A stretch of DNA of 33,184 bases from an uncultured Propionibacteriaceae bacterium (GCA_936941515.1 CAKZJI010000328.1:1-33184), one strand, 5' to 3'; positions 1 through 8,356 are shown, counted from the first letter of the stretch. Made by a program: numbers and translations. The notes: generated by a model from the sequence alone, not told the origin.

Positions 1-3
1 GGG

Positions 4-441
4 TCAGGAGCCGGTGCCGGGGGTGAGGACGTGGAAGCTCAGGGTCGCCCAGGCGATGCCGCCGAGGACGATGAGTAGGAGCGCCGAGCCGGTGATGCTC
101 CGGGTGCCGGCACGGGTACGGATGGCCCATGGTAGATCGGCTGCGGCGGGGACCGTGCCGATCACGCCGAAGAGAGCCAGAGCCCGCACCCCACGCAGCA
201 CCAGTGAGCCCGGATCGGTTATCAGGGAGATGAGGCTCCTCACCCAGCAGTCGGGGCCGGCGATCGGCAGCTCTGCCCCGATGCCTGCGATCTCCCCCAA
301 CCAGGGCAACGGGACGGTGGTTATGACGCAGATGCCCAATAACACAGCCAGAGTCACCGCTGACGCAACACCTCGCTGGACGATGCGGTGCCTGCTCCAC
401 CTCGTGCCCTGGGCGACCGGTGCAGACAGCGGATGCGGCAT
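4..441 (-). CDS. Small multi-pass membrane protein, unknown function
   Basis: A 145-residue protein with about three hydrophobic segments: one near residues 25-50, one in the middle after a Trp/Cys-containing loop, and one near the C-terminus. I recognise no family. An in-frame upstream start at 525 exists, but the ATG at 441 is preferred because a GGAAGGA ribosome binding site lies nine bases upstream of it (complement of 451-457). The gene is complete: its TGA is the complement of bases 4-6. It is transcribed away from the iol genes and separated from them by a strong terminator hairpin, so it is probably not part of that operon. No function is assigned. Confidence 0.6.
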   Translation of the reverse strand: MPHPLSAPVAQGTRWSRHRIVQRGVASAVTLAVLLGICVITTVPLPWLGEIAGIGAELPIAGPDCWVRSLISLITDPGSLVLRGVRALALFGVIGTVPAAADLPWAIRTRAGTRSITGSALLLIVLGGIAWATLSFHVLTPGTGS

Positions 442-625
442 GGGAGACGTTCCTTCCAGAAGACGGGGATTGGACACTCCAAGCCTTGCCGAGATCGCAG
501 TGAAAAGCAGTAGGGCTATCCCCACTTCTTGACTGGTGCCATCCCTACCCTCCGCATGAGCAGCTGACTGTCAGCGGAAGCACCTTGAGAACTGATTCCG
601 CATCTTGCGGCCCTGACCCACAAGA

Positions 626-667
626 AAAGCCCTGGGTGGGCCGGGGAGCCGGTCCACCCAGGGCTTT
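626..667. terminator. Strong hairpin terminator downstream of iolE
   Basis: A 19-base arm (626-644) pairs with 649-667 around a GGAG tetraloop, with one G-T wobble. On the minus strand the stem is followed by TTTTCTTG, a short U-rich tail, so this fits an intrinsic terminator for the tal-iolG-iolE transcript. Confidence 0.85.
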
Positions 668-681
668 GGCGTCCTGGAGGC

Positions 682-1545
682 TTAGTCTGATAGCGACTTC
701 AGTGCTTCGTAGGATGTGCGGGCGTTGTGGATGGGGCCCTCGCCGGGAGCGGGGTCCTCGTCGATCATGATGTCTTGTTCCAGCACCCAGTAGCCGTCGA
801 AGTCGGCTTCCTTCAGCAGCTCGGCGATGGTGGCGAAGTCGACGTCGCCGTCGCCGATGGGGGCGAACATCTCGGCCTTGATGCCCTGGCTCCAGGTGAG
901 TTCTCCGGTGAGGAGCTTGTCGGTGAGGTCCTTGTGGACGTCTTTGGCGTGCACGATCGCGACCCGCCTGGGGTGGCGACGGACGATGTCCACCGGGTCG
1001 GCTCCGCCGGCCATCAGGTGGCCGGTGTCCAAGCACAGCCCGACGGAGGTCTCATCCAGGATGCGTTCGACCTCGTCGGCGTTTTGGATCATGGTGCCCC
1101 AGTGCGGGTGCACGCATGCTGTGACACCGGCCTCGGCGCATACCTCGGCGATCCGGTCCAGATTGCGGTACAGCGTCGCCCAGCCCTGCTCGTCGAGGAC
1201 GGGACGGTCGTCGTAGCCGTCGCGACCAGAGTCGCAGGCCAGTACCAGCACCGACCCACCCGCGACGCGGAACGCCTCCAGCTCGGCCTTGACGGCGGGG
1301 ATCGGGTCGTGGCCTGGGTCGTGCATCACGGCCAGGAAGAACGAGCCGACGGGGGTGAGGCCGTGGGCTTTCACTGTGGCTGCGCGGGCCTCGGGTTCGA
1401 CCGGCAGCCAGCCCTGCGGGCCGAACTCCGTGGCCGTCAGCCCCAGCTGCACCATCTCCGACAGCACCCGGTCGGGGCTCATCTGGAAGCCCCATCCCGG
1501 CACCTCACACACGCCCCACGAGATGGGGGCTCCGGCGATTCTCAT
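682..1545 (-). CDS. iolE: Sugar-phosphate isomerase/epimerase-type TIM barrel, probable inosose dehydratase
   Basis: A 287-residue xylose-isomerase-like TIM barrel. It opens with an ISWGV segment and contains the family's metal and substrate motifs: HPHWGTM near residue 147, an LDTGH strand near 172, VHAKD near 199 and a GDGDVDF loop. Proteins of this type in inositol loci dehydrate 2-keto-myo-inositol (scyllo-inosose) to trihydroxycyclohexane-dione in the cytoplasm. The ATG overlaps the iolG stop codon by four bases (ATGA), which indicates translational coupling. The neighbouring inositol dehydrogenase and the iolC, iolB and iolD genes further along support the inositol assignment over other sugar isomerases. 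Identity as IolE is an inference from family plus context. Confidence 0.85.
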   Translation of the reverse strand: MRIAGAPISWGVCEVPGWGFQMSPDRVLSEMVQLGLTATEFGPQGWLPVEPEARAATVKAHGLTPVGSFFLAVMHDPGHDPIPAVKAELEAFRVAGGSVLVLACDSGRDGYDDRPVLDEQGWATLYRNLDRIAEVCAEAGVTACVHPHWGTMIQNADEVERILDETSVGLCLDTGHLMAGGADPVDIVRRHPRRVAIVHAKDVHKDLTDKLLTGELTWSQGIKAEMFAPIGDGDVDFATIAELLKEADFDGYWVLEQDIMIDEDPAPGEGPIHNARTSYEALKSLSD

Positions 1546-2537
1546 TTCTCAACCTCCACAGTCGTTCCAGTGCGGGCGGAGCGCGCCGCAGCCTCGGCCA
1601 GCACCAGCGCCGCGACCCCGTCCTCGACGGTCGGGGTCACCGGCGAACCGTTGTTCACGGCGTCGATGAACGCCGTCAGCTCGTCGCGATAGGCGTCGGC
1701 GTAGCGCTCCAGGAAGAAGTCCAGGTAGACCTCCTGCGTGGCTGATCCGCTGGCGTCGTTGATCACCAGCGACGTGGAGCGCAGGTTCTCGACCACCAGC
1801 TCGCCCTCAGAGCCGAACACCTCGACTTTCTGGTCGTAGCCGGAGGCGCAGTGGCGGGTGTTCTTGATGATCGCGACGGAGCCGTCCTTCGCGCGCAGCG
1901 TCGTCACCGCGCCGTCGAAGTCGTCGACCTCTGCCAGCGCCGGGTCGAGTTTCTGCCCTATGGCGTTGACTGTGACGATCTCGCCCAGGAAGAAGCGGGC
2001 CTCGTCGAAGTCGTGGATGGTCATGTCCTTGAACACACCCCCCGACTGAGCCAGGTACTCCGCCGACGGTGGCGCTGGGTCACGGGAGACGATCGTGAGC
2101 TGCTCGATGCGGCCGATCCGGCCCTCGGCCGCGAGCCGCTGCGCCTTGGCGATCGACGGGTCGTAGCGGCGCTGGAACCCGACCATCACCGGTGGGTGCT
2201 CGAAGGTCGCCAGCTCGTCCGCCAGCGCGCGGGCCGTCTCGACGGACGACGCGACGGGCTTCTCAACCAGCGCAGCCTTGCCGGCGCGGGCGGCTGCCAG
2301 GACGTGCTCGGCATGCAGGGGAGTGGGGGAGCCGATCACCACCGCGTCGACGTCATCGGCGGAGAAGGCATCGGCGGCGTCAGCCGATGCCCGAGCCCCG
2401 AGCGGATCGGCGAGGGCCTGGGCGGCGTCGATGTCGGGGTCGCAGACCAGCACGAGCTGGGCCTGGGGATGGGCGGCGACGGTGGCCGCATGGACTTTGC
2501 CGATGCGGCCCGCACCGATCACTGCGATACGCAGCAT
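1542..2537 (-). CDS. iolG: Gfo/Idh/MocA oxidoreductase, probable inositol 2-dehydrogenase
   Basis: A 331-residue NAD(P)-dependent oxidoreductase. The N-terminal Rossmann fold carries GAGRIGKVHA (residues 8-17), the family EKP motif occurs in VEKPVASS near residue 93, and the C-terminal domain has the IHDFDEARFF segment that supplies the catalytic Asp/His. It should oxidise myo-inositol to scyllo-inosose, the first committed step of the pathway. The start is supported by AGGAAGGA eight bases upstream. The 3' end overlaps iolE by four bases. A 168-base gap with repeated GCTGGCC motifs separates it from the transaldolase gene upstream. Related enzymes oxidise other polyols, but the surrounding iol genes favour inositol. 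Confidence 0.87.
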   Translation of the reverse strand: MLRIAVIGAGRIGKVHAATVAAHPQAQLVLVCDPDIDAAQALADPLGARASADAADAFSADDVDAVVIGSPTPLHAEHVLAAARAGKAALVEKPVASSVETARALADELATFEHPPVMVGFQRRYDPSIAKAQRLAAEGRIGRIEQLTIVSRDPAPPSAEYLAQSGGVFKDMTIHDFDEARFFLGEIVTVNAIGQKLDPALAEVDDFDGAVTTLRAKDGSVAIIKNTRHCASGYDQKVEVFGSEGELVVENLRSTSLVINDASGSATQEVYLDFFLERYADAYRDELTAFIDAVNNGSPVTPTVEDGVAALVLAEAAARSARTGTTVEVEK

Positions 2538-2584
2538 GGGGTTTCCTTCCTGGAATGGTGGACGCGACCAGAGGGCACCGGTGT

Positions 2585-2677
2585 GCTGGCCCTATCGACG
2601 GTTCGCTGGCCCTATTCGCGTTTGCCTGTTGTGAGGCCAGCAAACGCGGACAAGGCCAGCAAAACCATAAGGCCAGC
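2585..2677. repeat. Cluster of five GCTGGCC/GGCCAGC motifs with a 9-bp stem
   Basis: In the gap between the transaldolase and iolG genes, GCTGGCC occurs at 2585 and 2605 (both followed by CTAT), and its complement GGCCAGC occurs at 2635, 2654 and 2671. Inside the cluster, CGCGTTTGC (2617-2625) pairs perfectly with GCAAACGCG (2640-2648). On the minus strand this is RNA between two co-directional genes. It could be an attenuator, a processing site or a set of regulator sites. The role is not known. Confidence 0.55.
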
Positions 2678-2705
2678 GCACCGTGCTCCGGCGCGGGGGC
2701 TGGGG

Positions 2706-3785
2706 TCAGGGAGCGGGGACGATGATGTCGCGCACCAGGGCGTCGAGGTCGGCGTCGGCGGCCAGGAACTGGCGCAGCGTCTTGCGGGTCGGGCCGTACT
2801 CCTCGAACTCCTCGACGGTCATGCCGTCGGGCTCGTAGGCGCGGCGGAAGTCCTCGATCCGCTCCAGCTCGGCGATGTACTCCGGCTTGACGGGGTCGGC
2901 GATCCGCTCCCGCGTGACGTAGTCGGACTCGGCGATGATCTGCTGCCACTTGAACGGCGGGGAGACCACCACATCGCCGCCGACGAACTCGGCCCACTGG
3001 TTGACGTTGCGGAAGGCCGCGGCCAGCACCCGGGCGCGGTAGCCGCGCTCCTGGAAGATCTCGTAGGCGCGCTTCATCGCGGCGATGCCCGCCCACTCCA
3101 GGGCCGACGAGTCGATGAAGATGCCGTCGCGGGCGACGACGTGCTTCAGCCAGTCGTCGAGCCGCCCGACCATGATCGTGACGACCGGGCCCATCTCGGA
3201 GACGTCATGCCCATCGGCCTCGCGAGCCTTCAGGCCGCGTTCGATGGCCTCGGCGGCCTGGATGGCCTGCGGCACGGAGAAGGAGACGGTCACGTTGATG
3301 GACACGCCGCGGCGGGTGGCGTCCTCGATGGCCTCCAGCCCGGTCTTCGTCGCGGGGATCTTCACCACGATGTTGCGGGCCAGGTTGTGGAACTCCTCGG
3401 CCTGGTCGGCGAGCTTCTTCGCGTCGCGGTGGAAGCGGGGATCGGTCTGCACTGACAGGCGGCCGTTGCGGCCCTTGTGCTCGTCGAAGACGGGTTCGAG
3501 GAGCTTCGCGGCCTCCTGGGACATGTCCTTGACGGCCTGCCAGCCGATCTCCGACTCACCCCACGTCGGGTGGGCGTCGGCGATGGCCTGGATGCGGGGG
3601 GCCCACACATCGAGGTGCTTCTTGATGGTGGTGTAGGCGATCACCGGGTTGCAGGTGGCTCCGACGCCGCCGTAGGAGATGGACTGGCGTAGTTCGTCCA
3701 GGTCGGAGGAGTCGTTCCAGAGCGCCGTCGGGGTGTTCCGGGCGGCGTCCAGGAGCGGTCCGGGTGTGTATTCGATGTCAGTCAT
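2706..3785 (-). CDS. Transaldolase family protein in the inositol locus
   Basis: A 359-residue transaldolase-family TIM barrel. The ATCNP segment near residue 43 corresponds to the TTNP motif, VVKIPATKTG carries the Schiff-base lysine near residue 145, and VTVSFSVPQ follows. The family transfers dihydroxyacetone units between sugar phosphates. The start at 3785 is chosen over upstream in-frame sites because GAAGGAG sits ten bases before it and the protein then begins at its conserved region. It is the first gene of the tal-iolG-iolE series. Its physiological substrate is uncertain: it may serve the pentose phosphate pathway or handle a carbon-backbone step of inositol breakdown. Neither iolJ (aldolase) nor iolA is present in the window. 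Confidence 0.85.
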   Translation of the reverse strand: MTDIEYTPGPLLDAARNTPTALWNDSSDLDELRQSISYGGVGATCNPVIAYTTIKKHLDVWAPRIQAIADAHPTWGESEIGWQAVKDMSQEAAKLLEPVFDEHKGRNGRLSVQTDPRFHRDAKKLADQAEEFHNLARNIVVKIPATKTGLEAIEDATRRGVSINVTVSFSVPQAIQAAEAIERGLKAREADGHDVSEMGPVVTIMVGRLDDWLKHVVARDGIFIDSSALEWAGIAAMKRAYEIFQERGYRARVLAAAFRNVNQWAEFVGGDVVVSPPFKWQQIIAESDYVTRERIADPVKPEYIAELERIEDFRRAYEPDGMTVEEFEEYGPTRKTLRQFLAADADLDALVRDIIVPAP

Positions 3786-3834
3786 AGACTTCGGGCTCCT
3801 TCGTCGTCTTGCGGCAGCGTCATCGCCGTCGTCG

Positions 3835-3875
3835 GACCAAGTCAACCCCAATGGCAAGACCAAGTCAAGCGCTTG
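3835..3875. promoter_or_regulatory. Candidate operator region upstream of the transaldolase gene
   Basis: The sequence GACCAAGTCAA occurs twice in direct orientation (3835-3845 and 3858-3868, 23 bases apart). It is followed by a perfect 10-bp palindrome CAAGCGCTTG (3866-3875), a shape typical of LacI/GntR-type operators. The elements lie 50-90 bases upstream of the transaldolase start, where the promoter should be. I see no convincing -10/-35 pair. Confidence 0.45.
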
Positions 3876-3903
3876 TAATAACAAATAGGCGGCCGGCTGG
3901 AGG

Positions 3904-4572
3904 TCAGCGGGACGCGGGGCCCGGGTCGGAGGCCTCCAGGTACTGCAGGACGGCGATGACGCGCCGGTTGTCGTCCTCGGAAGGGGTCAGGCGGAGCTTC
4001 CCGAACAGGCTGTTGACGTTCTTGGCGACGGCCTTCTCCGTGACGAACATCGCCTTGGCGATCGCGGCGTTCGTCTTGCCCTCGGCCATGTGGGACAGCG
4101 TCTCCAGCTCCCGCGGGGTGAGCCTGTCGAGCGGCGGCTGGCCCGTGCGTTTCCCCATGATCCGGGAGACGACCTCCGGGTCGAGGCAGGTGCCCCCAGC
4201 CGCCACCTGCTGCATGGCGCCGAAGAAGTGCTCGGTGTTGAGCACGCGGTCCTTCAGCAGGTACCCGACCCCGCCGCGCCGGTCCTCCATGAGCTCGCGG
4301 GCGTAGAGGGTCTCGACGTACTGCGAGAGCACCAGCACCGGCAGGCCCGGACGCTGCCGCCGCGCATCAATCGCCACGCGCAGTCCCTCGTCGGTGAACG
4401 TCGGTGGCAGGCGCACGTCGACGACGGCGACGTCGAGGTCCTCGGTCAGCAACGCCCGACGCAGCTCGGGTCCGGTCTGCGCCGTCGCCACGATCTCGCA
4501 TCCCAGGGCCTGCAGCATGCGGCTCAGGCCATCGCGCAGCAGGAACTGGTCCTCGGCAATCAGCACGCGCAT
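3904..4572 (-). CDS. LuxR-family response regulator (paired with the kinase at 4783)
   Basis: A 222-residue two-component regulator. The receiver domain (about 1-120) has the acidic pair at E7/D8, the phospho-acceptor D52 in VVDVRLPP and the conserved Lys in YLLKDRV. A LuxR-type helix-turn-helix follows (about 150-205), beginning LTPRELETLSHMAEG. The ATG at 4572 is chosen because the receiver fold starts there and GAGAGGTGG lies just upstream; open frame beyond it is non-homologous. It is divergent from a HisKA_3 histidine kinase, and the two very likely form a pair. Target genes are unknown. The adjacent transaldolase is co-directional but has its own upstream region. Confidence 0.9.
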   Translation of the reverse strand: MRVLIAEDQFLLRDGLSRMLQALGCEIVATAQTGPELRRALLTEDLDVAVVDVRLPPTFTDEGLRVAIDARRQRPGLPVLVLSQYVETLYARELMEDRRGGVGYLLKDRVLNTEHFFGAMQQVAAGGTCLDPEVVSRIMGKRTGQPPLDRLTPRELETLSHMAEGKTNAAIAKAMFVTEKAVAKNVNSLFGKLRLTPSEDDNRRVIAVLQYLEASDPGPASR

Positions 4573-4679
4573 GGTTCCACCTCTCTCGCATCTCCGCTGG
4601 TTTCTCGTTTTCCCACCGGTCTCTGCCTCACTGGTCTCTGCCTCCCCAGCGCTGAGTCTGCCAGCTCGTCGCCGTCCCC

Positions 4680-4726
4680 GGTGCGTCATTGCACCCTGGC
4701 GCGGAAAAGGTGGTCTTTTCACCACT
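4680..4726. promoter_or_regulatory. Divergent promoter region with two inverted repeats
   Basis: The 210-base gap between the divergent regulator and kinase genes contains GGTGC-N6-GCACC (4680-4695) and GGTGGT-N6-ACCACT (4709-4726, one mismatch). Both could be binding sites for the autoregulating response regulator. This is an inference from symmetry and position only. Confidence 0.35.
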
Positions 4727-4782
4727 GTGTTCCCGCTATCGTCTCAGCAGGATGGGAGGCACAGAAAATGTGAGGAGACAAG

Positions 4783-6120
4783 ATGAACACCACAACCCCC
4801 GGCGTCGTGAACACCCCGGCGTCTGACGCTCCGCGTCCCCGACGATTCTCGATCGGACGGCTGGTCGGCTCCAGCCTGCAGGCCGTTGGCCGTTTCCTGC
4901 AGCTGCTGGTGATGTGGCCGCTGGAGGTTGCCACGCTGCTGGTGGTGTGCGTCACATTCTCCTCCATGGCCTTTGGGGTCGGGGTCCTGCTGGTGCCGGT
5001 GGCGGTGGGCGTGCTGCGCTGGGTGGCCACCTTGAAGCGGCGTCGCGTCGGCACGTGGTCGGGGAGCCCGGTTGAGTCGCCCTATCTGCCCCTGCCACCG
5101 CTGAAACCAGGCTTCAGGGGCAGGGCCGACAGGACGTGGGCTCTGTTGAAGGACCCCAGCACCTGGCGTGACATCGCCTGGCTGTTCATGGATGTCATGG
5201 TTAGCCCTTCTCTCAGCGTCCTCGTCTTGGCTTTCTTGCTGAGCGGCCCCATCCCCTTGAGCGCGGCCCTTCTGGGAGACGCTGCTGTGGAGAGTTGGAA
5301 GGGCGGCGAGGTCTTTGTTGGTACCTTCAGCATCACTATCCAGAGCCGGGACGACCTGATCCTTGCGGCCATCGTCGGCCTGCTGGTGATGCTGCCCGTC
5401 ACGCTGGTCTGTGCGCCCAGGCTGCTGAGGGCATACAACCGGTTCGCCCGGTGGGCGCTGGGGCCGAATAAACGCACCCGGCTCGCCGCCCGGATGCAGC
5501 AGCTGTCCCGCACCCGGCAGGAGACCCTCGAATCGTCGGCTGCCGAGCTGCGGCGTCTCGAACGCGACCTTCACGATGGCACCCAGGGCCGTCTGGTCGC
5601 GATGGGCATGACCATCAGCACCGCCCAGGCGCTGATGCGCACTGACCCGCAGGCCGCGGAGGCGTTGCTGTCCGAGGCCAAGGACGCCTCCAGCAAGGCG
5701 CTGGGTGAGCTGCGGGACCTCGTGCGCGGCATCCATCCGCCGGTGCTGGCCGACCGTGGACTGGCCGACGCCGTCCGGGCCCTGGCGGCGGACTGCGTGC
5801 TGCCGGTCAGGGTGAGCGCCGACATTCCCGCACGATGCGACCTGGCGGTCGAGTCGGCGGCCTATTTCGCGGTCTCCGAGCTGCTGACCAATGTGGTCAA
5901 GCACGCGCAGGCCAGCCGGATTGACGTCGATATGTGGGTCGCGGCGGGGGAGCTGCGGGCCAGCGTGACCGACGATGGTCGCGGCGGGGCCGATCCTGGC
6001 GCAGGCAGCGGGCTGCGCGGGATCGAACGCCGGCTGGCGGCGTTCGACGGCGTCCTCACGGTCAACAGCCCGGCCGGCGGCCCGACGGCCGTCAGCTTCA
6101 CCATGCCACTCAGCTCCTGA
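4783..6120 (+). CDS. Membrane sensor histidine kinase, HisKA_3 type
   Basis: A 445-residue kinase. The N-terminal half has about four hydrophobic segments (roughly residues 45-90 and 140-220) in the arrangement of the actinobacterial putative-sensor domain. A dimerisation/phospho-acceptor helix follows, with H264 in RDLHDGTQGRLVAMG. The HATPase domain has the N box (SELLTNVVKHA), DDGRGG and SGLRGIERRL. A GAGGAG ribosome binding site precedes the ATG. It presumably phosphorylates the divergently encoded LuxR regulator at 3904-4572. The signal sensed is not evident: there is no extracellular domain of size, so it may sense the membrane or cell envelope. Confidence 0.9.
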   Translation: MNTTTPGVVNTPASDAPRPRRFSIGRLVGSSLQAVGRFLQLLVMWPLEVATLLVVCVTFSSMAFGVGVLLVPVAVGVLRWVATLKRRRVGTWSGSPVESPYLPLPPLKPGFRGRADRTWALLKDPSTWRDIAWLFMDVMVSPSLSVLVLAFLLSGPIPLSAALLGDAAVESWKGGEVFVGTFSITIQSRDDLILAAIVGLLVMLPVTLVCAPRLLRAYNRFARWALGPNKRTRLAARMQQLSRTRQETLESSAAELRRLERDLHDGTQGRLVAMGMTISTAQALMRTDPQAAEALLSEAKDASSKALGELRDLVRGIHPPVLADRGLADAVRALAADCVLPVRVSADIPARCDLAVESAAYFAVSELLTNVVKHAQASRIDVDMWVAAGELRASVTDDGRGGADPGAGSGLRGIERRLAAFDGVLTVNSPAGGPTAVSFTMPLSS

Positions 6121-6169
6121 CGGCAGGGTCCGGATCGCTGGCACAGCCGGGACAACACCGGCCAAGAGA

Positions 6170-6193
6170 CTCCGCCGGCCGGGGCCGGCGGAG
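6170..6193. terminator. GC-rich hairpin between convergent genes
   Basis: CTCCGCCGGCC (6170-6180) pairs with GGCCGGCGGAG (6183-6193). The bases between the arms are only GG, so the top pair or two must open to form a loop. The hairpin lies between the 3' ends of the kinase (+) and the second response regulator (-) and could act in both directions. There is no U tract on either side. Confidence 0.5.
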
Positions 6194-6260
6194 CTGTGTC
6201 CGTCCAGGCGTCATGCTGGTCTGTGGATCGTCGTCGGCGCGCGATCCGGTGCGCTGTTGC

Positions 6261-6944
6261 TCACCCCTCGATGGAAAGCCGGGGACTGACGATGCCCAGC
6301 TCGAATCCACGTATCAAGGCCTGGAGCCGGTCGCGGACGCCGAGTTTCATACAGGCGTTGGCCAGGTAGGCCTTGACTGAGCCCTCGGAGATGTACATCT
6401 CCTTGGCGATCTCCCGGTTGCTGAGGCCTCGTCCCAGGAATTGCAGGACGGAGATTTCGCGGGGAGCCAGGCCCACTTCCGTTGCGGCTGAGGTGGAGAT
6501 TCCCGCAGGGGCATAGGAGCCGTTGAGCACCTGCTGTGCCAGCAGTCGCGTGACGCTGGGGGACAGCGGCAGGTTGTCATCCATCGCCATCCTGATTGCG
6601 GCGAGGATCTCCTCGGGTTGGGCATCCTTGACCAGGTATCCGGAGGCTCCGGCGCGTAGCGCGGGAATGACGTAGTCGAGAGTGGAGAACGTGGTGAGTG
6701 CGACCACACGCATTCCGGGCAGTTCGTCTGTGATTTTGTGGGTGGCGTCGATCCCGTTCATCCGTGGCATCTTCAGATCCATCAGCACCAGATCTGGCGT
6801 GAGGGCGTGTGCCTGCTGGACTGCTGCCTCCCCGTCCGCAGCAGCTCCTACCACGGTGATGCCCTCCTCGTTCTCAAGGAACGTCCGCAGAGCGTGGAGC
6901 ATCAGCGGCTGATCGTCGACGACGAGAACGGTGATGTCTGCCAT
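6261..6944 (-). CDS. LuxR-family response regulator (second system)
   Basis: A 227-residue regulator. The receiver domain has D10/D11, the phospho-acceptor D56 in LVLMDLKMPRMNG, a conserved Thr in ALTTFS and the Lys in YLVKDA. The C-terminal LuxR helix-turn-helix begins LAPREISVLQFLGRG. The start is ambiguous. ATG at 6944 matches the usual receiver start, but ATG 6968 and TTG 6980 (with AAAGG upstream) are in frame and would add 8 or 12 residues. It lies downstream of the kinase at 7136-8356 in the same direction, with a 190-base gap that could hold its own promoter. It is the likely output of the peptide-kinase-regulator series. Confidence 0.9.
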   Translation of the reverse strand: MADITVLVVDDQPLMLHALRTFLENEEGITVVGAAADGEAAVQQAHALTPDLVLMDLKMPRMNGIDATHKITDELPGMRVVALTTFSTLDYVIPALRAGASGYLVKDAQPEEILAAIRMAMDDNLPLSPSVTRLLAQQVLNGSYAPAGISTSAATEVGLAPREISVLQFLGRGLSNREIAKEMYISEGSVKAYLANACMKLGVRDRLQALIRGFELGIVSPRLSIEG

Positions 6945-7135
6945 GTAACGGTATGCTACTCGCACCATTCGCAAAAGCAAATGACCTTTTGTAGTCCCTG
7001 CCCCGCTGCGTGGCGGTCGTGACGTGGTGATCAGTCGTCGAGTGCTGCCGATGGCAGGTCGAGAAGTGGATCTGAGAACTGGTTGGTCGACGTGGAACAG
7101 CGTGGCTCAGGTTGGCTTGCCCAAGGGATAAGAGA

Positions 7136-8356
7136 TCAGTGGGCCTGATGAGCTGGGAGGCAGGCCTCGACGATCCACGCGTCCCCTTGTCTTTCGGCTT
7201 TGTAGTGGCCACCCACTGCCAGAACCCGCTCCTTGAGGGAGGTGAGACCGTACCCGGCGTTGCTGGAGCGTGCTGGTGGTTTGACCCGGTCGTTGACGAT
7301 TTTGATCTCCAGCCCGGTGAGTTGAAGCGACAAGGCGATGGTGCAGGAGGCGCCCGGCCTGGCGTGTTTGATGATGTTGGTCGTCGACTCCTGCACGACT
7401 CGGGTGCTGGTGGTTCTCGTTGACAATGGCAGAGACTCGATCCGTGGATCCACTGACACCTGGGTTACGTGGAAGCCCAACTGCGTGAGTGAGGCGACGT
7501 GGCTTTCCACCTGTTCTCGGACGCTGGAGCTGGTGATCACCTGGCGTGCCAGTGGTTGGGGGGTCTGACTCTCATCTGCCCGCAGCAAGTCCAGAAGCGC
7601 CCGCAGTTCGCTGAGCGCTTCACGTGCCGAGTCGTCGATGACGCTGAGGGTCTCGCGCAATTCGGCAGGGTCCTGCGAGTGACGCCGTGACATCACCTGC
7701 ATCGTGATGACGGTGATGTGGTGGGCCACCACGTCGTGGAGTTCGCGGGCAAGGTCTTGACGCTCCTCGTGGCGGATCTGATCTGCGCGGGCCTTGGCCT
7801 TCTGCAGTTCGTCCCGTGTTTTTGCTGTCCGGATGACCAGGTATCGGATGGCCAAGCCGACGAGAGAACCGAGCAGAAGAGACCAGAGCGTCATCCACCA
7901 GAACGCTTCCGGGATCATCTGCTGCCTCAGTAGCGTGCCTCGCTGCCAGGTGATGAGGGTTCCCCACAAGATGGTCAAGGAGCAATGTGCGATGATGAGG
8001 CCCTTCCCGCAGAGGGCGCTTGCCACGAGCGCGACCACTATCACTGGGATGAGCGGGAAGAAAGGCTGATGGTCCTCGAGGAAGGTGGTGGCCATGGCCA
8101 GGGCGACAAGGATGATCGCAGCTCTGGCTGAGATGAGCGAGATCCCCGCTGCCAGGTAGCTCAGAGCCACCTCCGCCAGGAACCAGGCTTGCAGCGGGCC
8201 TGAAGCGTGGGTTCGAAAGATGAAGCTGACATCGCTCATCATTCCCACGAGCCCACACAGGAGCAGGCCAAGCTGAAGCCACCGAGGAACCCGGGTGATG
8301 TACTCGGTCTTGCCCCAGCTTGCCTTGCCCCAGCTTGCTCGACTCTGCTCAAACAT
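7136..8356 (-). CDS. Membrane histidine kinase, HisKA_3 type, downstream of a secreted peptide gene
   Basis: A 406-residue kinase. Residues about 25-175 form five or six hydrophobic segments with short loops, a topology common in kinases that detect peptides or membrane signals. A helix with H207 in ARELHDVVAHH follows, then the HATPase domain with QESTTNIIKHA and GYGLTSLKERV. The usual DxG of the G1 box reads VNDRV, which is degenerate. GGGAAG lies seven bases upstream of the ATG. The N-terminus contains an exact 15-bp tandem duplication that gives ASWGK twice. The gene begins 47 bases after the stop of a small secreted-peptide gene and is followed by a LuxR regulator. Confidence 0.9.
   Translation of the reverse strand: MFEQSRASWGKASWGKTEYITRVPRWLQLGLLLCGLVGMMSDVSFIFRTHASGPLQAWFLAEVALSYLAAGISLISARAAIILVALAMATTFLEDHQPFFPLIPVIVVALVASALCGKGLIIAHCSLTILWGTLITWQRGTLLRQQMIPEAFWWMTLWSLLLGSLVGLAIRYLVIRTAKTRDELQKAKARADQIRHEERQDLARELHDVVAHHITVITMQVMSRRHSQDPAELRETLSVIDDSAREALSELRALLDLLRADESQTPQPLARQVITSSSVREQVESHVASLTQLGFHVTQVSVDPRIESLPLSTRTTSTRVVQESTTNIIKHARPGASCTIALSLQLTGLEIKIVNDRVKPPARSSNAGYGLTSLKERVLAVGGHYKAERQGDAWIVEACLPAHQAH
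8309..8338. repeat. Exact 15-bp tandem duplication in the kinase 5' end
   Basis: CTTGCCCCAGCTTGC occurs twice back to back (8309-8323, 8324-8338). It keeps the reading frame and encodes a doubled ASWGK in the cytoplasmic N-terminus. It is a site where copy number could change in 5-residue steps without a frameshift. Confidence 0.9.

Noticed and set aside
4744-6165. Long antisense frame opposite the first histidine kinase
   Set aside because: The kinase has all its motifs; the opposite frame is compositional noise.
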